Shown: one piece after another, positions 63,901-64,000 of the stretch
Layout of the letters: each line of letters begins with the position of its first letter
How positions within the stretch are numbered: position 1 is the stretch's first letter
Source of the DNA: Anolis sagrei
Lineage: Eukaryota; Chordata; Lepidosauria; Squamata; Anolidae
Assembly (NCBI RefSeq): GCF_037176765.1
Contig: NC_090023.1
Coordinates: 214,394,506-214,458,505 of the forward strand
Reading direction: 5' to 3'
Length of the DNA: 64,000 nucleotides
Program-made: the position numbers and the translations under genes
Notes under the pieces: generated by a model
Told to the model about the DNA's origin: nothing
What the model saw: only the letters and a program-made list of their open reading frames with translations
The model's database searches: none

Positions 63901-64000
63901 GTTTCTTGGATGAGGACGGGAACCGAATCTACAGCCCTTCTCCAAGTTACCTCCCTTTTGGAGCTGGTGTTCGAGTTTGCTTGGGGGAAGCGCTGGCCAA
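54601..64000 (+). CDS. CYP17A1: Steroid 17-alpha-hydroxylase/17,20-lyase (CYP17A1), 3' end outside window
   Basis: ER-membrane cytochrome P450 that makes 17-hydroxysteroids and C19 androgens. Exons: 54601-54909, 58161-58299, 60154-60383, 61023-61109, 62189-62401, 63139-63308, 63402-63505 and 63898-64000 (cut by the window). Phases agree throughout and give the first 451 residues of about 510. An N-terminal anchor [20 protein letters not shown] is followed by the proline/basic hinge. I helix [11 protein letters not shown] (about 301-311), ExxR as EVLR (362-365) and heme loop [11 protein letters not shown] with Cys445. ATG 54601 is chosen; the frame is open upstream but lacks an ATG. Exon phases and sequence closely follow bird CYP17A1. 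No break seen. Confidence 0.97.
54970..55755. other. CYP17A1 intron 1, no recognised feature
   Basis: Unassigned intronic sequence. A scrap 'gaatggtgggagttgtac' near 55023 resembles the CAGGCATGGGC miniature family. Confidence 0.4.
55756..55810 (+). repeat. 55-bp repeat, copy 2 of 2
   Basis: Matches 54115-54169 at 53 of 55 positions. A family B SINE fragment begins shortly after it. Confidence 0.9.
55828..56022 (+). mobile_element. tRNA-derived SINE, family B, head missing
   Basis: 'gtgagctcccatctgtcagc', 'gcatcccctgagcagcgtcc' and 'tctcaagtcactcctgac' with a (CA)n end. Confidence 0.85.
56023..56422. other. CYP17A1 intron 1, no recognised feature
   Basis: AT-rich intronic sequence without recognisable repeat. 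Confidence 0.4.
56423..56639. mobile_element. hAT miniature element, relative of the minisatellite source
   Basis: Ends 'caggcataggcaaatttggg' and 'ttccccatgcctg'. It shares with the array at 43454 the internal segment 'gggccctttcctttcccccc' and 'ggcctgaggctgttagg', here in only about two internal units. Lies in CYP17A1 intron 1. Confidence 0.85.
56812..57143 (-). mobile_element. tRNA-derived SINE, family A
   Basis: Near full length in minus orientation: 'gtttcccctgacattgtc' and head complement 'aacccactgcgccaccag'. CYP17A1 intron 1. Confidence 0.9.
57170..57345. mobile_element. Possible mariner/Tigger remnant
   Basis: 'cttatccatgatttcactta' and 'caggtatccatggctgg' look like worn ends of a Tigger-type element. 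No target duplication seen. Confidence 0.35.
57731..57996 (+). mobile_element. tRNA-derived SINE, family B
   Basis: Full-length: 'cctggtgcaatgggttaaat', B-box-like 'cagcggttcgaatcc', body 'cagctccccatgcaggg', end 'ttaagttgctcctgacatg'. About 165 bp before exon 2. Confidence 0.92.
58161..58299 (+). CDS. CYP17A1: CYP17A1 exon 2
   Basis: Encodes [40 protein letters not shown] and LALQKI plus one base. Leu109 aligns with human Ala105 and Pro120 with human Asp116. Acceptor cattccag, donor gtaagt. Confidence 0.97.
58300..58947. other. CYP17A1 intron 2, no recognised feature
   Basis: Unassigned intronic sequence. Confidence 0.4.
58948..59102 (+). mobile_element. tRNA-derived SINE, family B, partial
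   Basis: 'gctggcaggactgctgacc', a short internal duplication of 'ctgaaggtt', then 'cagctccagctctccatg'. It breaks off into the Penelope-like copy. Confidence 0.82.
59103..60052. mobile_element. Penelope-like fold-back copy in CYP17A1 intron 2
   Basis: A minus-oriented 3' UTR and C-terminal part (59103-59530) is followed by plus-oriented pieces (59540-59660 and 59770-60052). The last ends in the 'tggccatatagcccgg' block. A hammerhead-like core lies near 59925-59965. Fossil; ends about 100 bp before exon 3. Confidence 0.78.
60154..60383 (+). CDS. CYP17A1: CYP17A1 exon 3
   Basis: Encodes (I)[55 protein letters not shown] and MVDIFPWLQ. Acceptor ttcttctag, donor CAG|gtgagc. Confidence 0.97.
60384..61022. 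other. CYP17A1 intron 3, no recognised feature
   Basis: Intronic sequence without a recognisable repeat, one of the few long stretches in this gene without transposon matter. Confidence 0.45.
61023..61109 (+). CDS. CYP17A1: CYP17A1 exon 4
   Basis: 29 codons: [20 protein letters not shown] then LQQKFEKHK, the same length as the human exon. Acceptor ccccacag, donor gtaagt. Confidence 0.97.
61338..61664 (-). mobile_element. tRNA-derived SINE, family A
   Basis: Minus-oriented, near full length: 'gtttcccctgactttaagtc' and head complement 'aacctgctgcgccaccag'. CYP17A1 intron 4. Confidence 0.92.
62061..62188 (+). repeat. Pyrimidine microsatellite forming the exon 5 acceptor
   Basis: About 128 bp of CTT/CTC units broken only by a few G bases (in 'cctgctcctcctgctcc'), with no AG until the terminal ccag at 62185-62188. 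It merges directly into the exon 5 splice acceptor. Confidence 0.93.
62189..62401 (+). CDS. CYP17A1: CYP17A1 exon 5 (I helix)
   Basis: Encodes [60 protein letters not shown] and [11 protein letters not shown]. It carries the oxygen-activation motif with Glu308-Thr309. Donor AAG|gtacca is a weak match past +3. Confidence 0.97.
62438..63050 (+). mobile_element. L2-like LINE 3' fragment
   Basis: Encodes [20 protein letters not shown] and [20 protein letters not shown] up to WLFRCAFSD, then a UTR with 'gtaagccgcatcgaatccc' and a tail of AATA units. It starts about 36 bp beyond the exon 5 donor and ends about 90 bp before exon 6, in gene orientation. Confidence 0.9.
63139..63308 (+). CDS. CYP17A1: CYP17A1 exon 6
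   Basis: Encodes [40 protein letters not shown] and [15 protein letters not shown] plus two bases. Holds the ExxR pair. Acceptor ctttccag, donor gtgagt. Confidence 0.97.
63402..63505 (+). CDS. CYP17A1: CYP17A1 exon 7
   Basis: Encodes (T)[18 protein letters not shown] and [16 protein letters not shown] plus one base. Acceptor ttctacag, donor G|gtgggc. Confidence 0.96.
63651..63682 (+). mobile_element. Penelope-like scrap
   Basis: 'acagcccagaaaactcac' followed by 'aacaacccagg', the terminal block of the Penelope-like family, in CYP17A1 intron 7. Confidence 0.5.
63898..64000 (+). CDS. CYP17A1: CYP17A1 exon 8 start (heme-binding loop), cut by window
   Basis: Encodes (D)[19 protein letters not shown] then [14 protein letters not shown]. 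Cys445 is the heme thiolate ligand. The remaining roughly 60 residues lie beyond 64000. Acceptor gtacacag. Confidence 0.97.
   Translation, partial: MVSWMRTGTESTALLQVTSLLELVFEFAWGKRWP

Overview
This is a vertebrate nuclear window, almost certainly from a squamate reptile and most likely a lizard. It carries three conserved vertebrate genes in the order AS3MT, BORCS7, CYP17A1, set in introns and spacers packed with repeats. These include a CR1 LINE with a complete ORF2, L2-like and RTE-BovB LINEs, several tRNA-derived SINE families, 5S-rRNA-derived SINEs, Penelope-like elements, hAT miniature transposons and a few LTR fragments. That repeat mix, and CYP17A1 exons that closely resemble the bird protein from memory, point to a squamate. 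No species can be named from the sequence alone.

Layout. Positions 1-5268 are repeat-rich sequence 3' of AS3MT. AS3MT (arsenite methyltransferase) runs on the minus strand from 32713 to 5269 in eleven coding exons that join to 371 residues, with all four expected cysteines. BORCS7 (a subunit of the lysosome-positioning BORC complex) runs on the minus strand from 45124 to 40174 in five coding exons that join to 109 residues. CYP17A1 (steroid 17-alpha-hydroxylase/17,20-lyase) starts at 54601 on the plus strand. Eight exons are visible through the heme-binding cysteine, and the window ends inside exon 8. BORCS7 and CYP17A1 are divergent, and AS3MT follows BORCS7 on the same strand, which is the order and orientation known in mammals.

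The three genes do not form a pathway. AS3MT is cytosolic arsenic metabolism, BORCS7 acts on lysosomes, and CYP17A1 is an ER steroidogenic enzyme. Their neighbourhood is an old synteny block. Promoter-like features fit the separate roles: a GC-rich short first exon for AS3MT, an E-box and paired SBS-like motifs at BORCS7, and a TATA-like box with SF-1-like and CRE-like sites before CYP17A1.

Most of the interest is in the repeats. (i) The CR1 copy in AS3MT intron 7 has a complete 957-codon ORF2, a zinc-finger/esterase ORF1 with one in-frame TAG, and a 5' end made of 197-bp monomers holding GC boxes and a TATA-like box. (ii) Penelope-like copies repeatedly carry a hammerhead-ribozyme-like core and fold-back (inverted) structures. 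(iii) A hAT miniature element in BORCS7 intron 1 has expanded internally into a 51-bp minisatellite, and a much shorter relative sits in CYP17A1 intron 1. (iv) CYP17A1 exon 5 is squeezed between a 128-bp pyrimidine microsatellite at its acceptor and an L2 copy just past its donor. Splice sites were assigned by eye from homology, phase and GT-AG rules. Repeat borders are approximate unless a target-site duplication is given.
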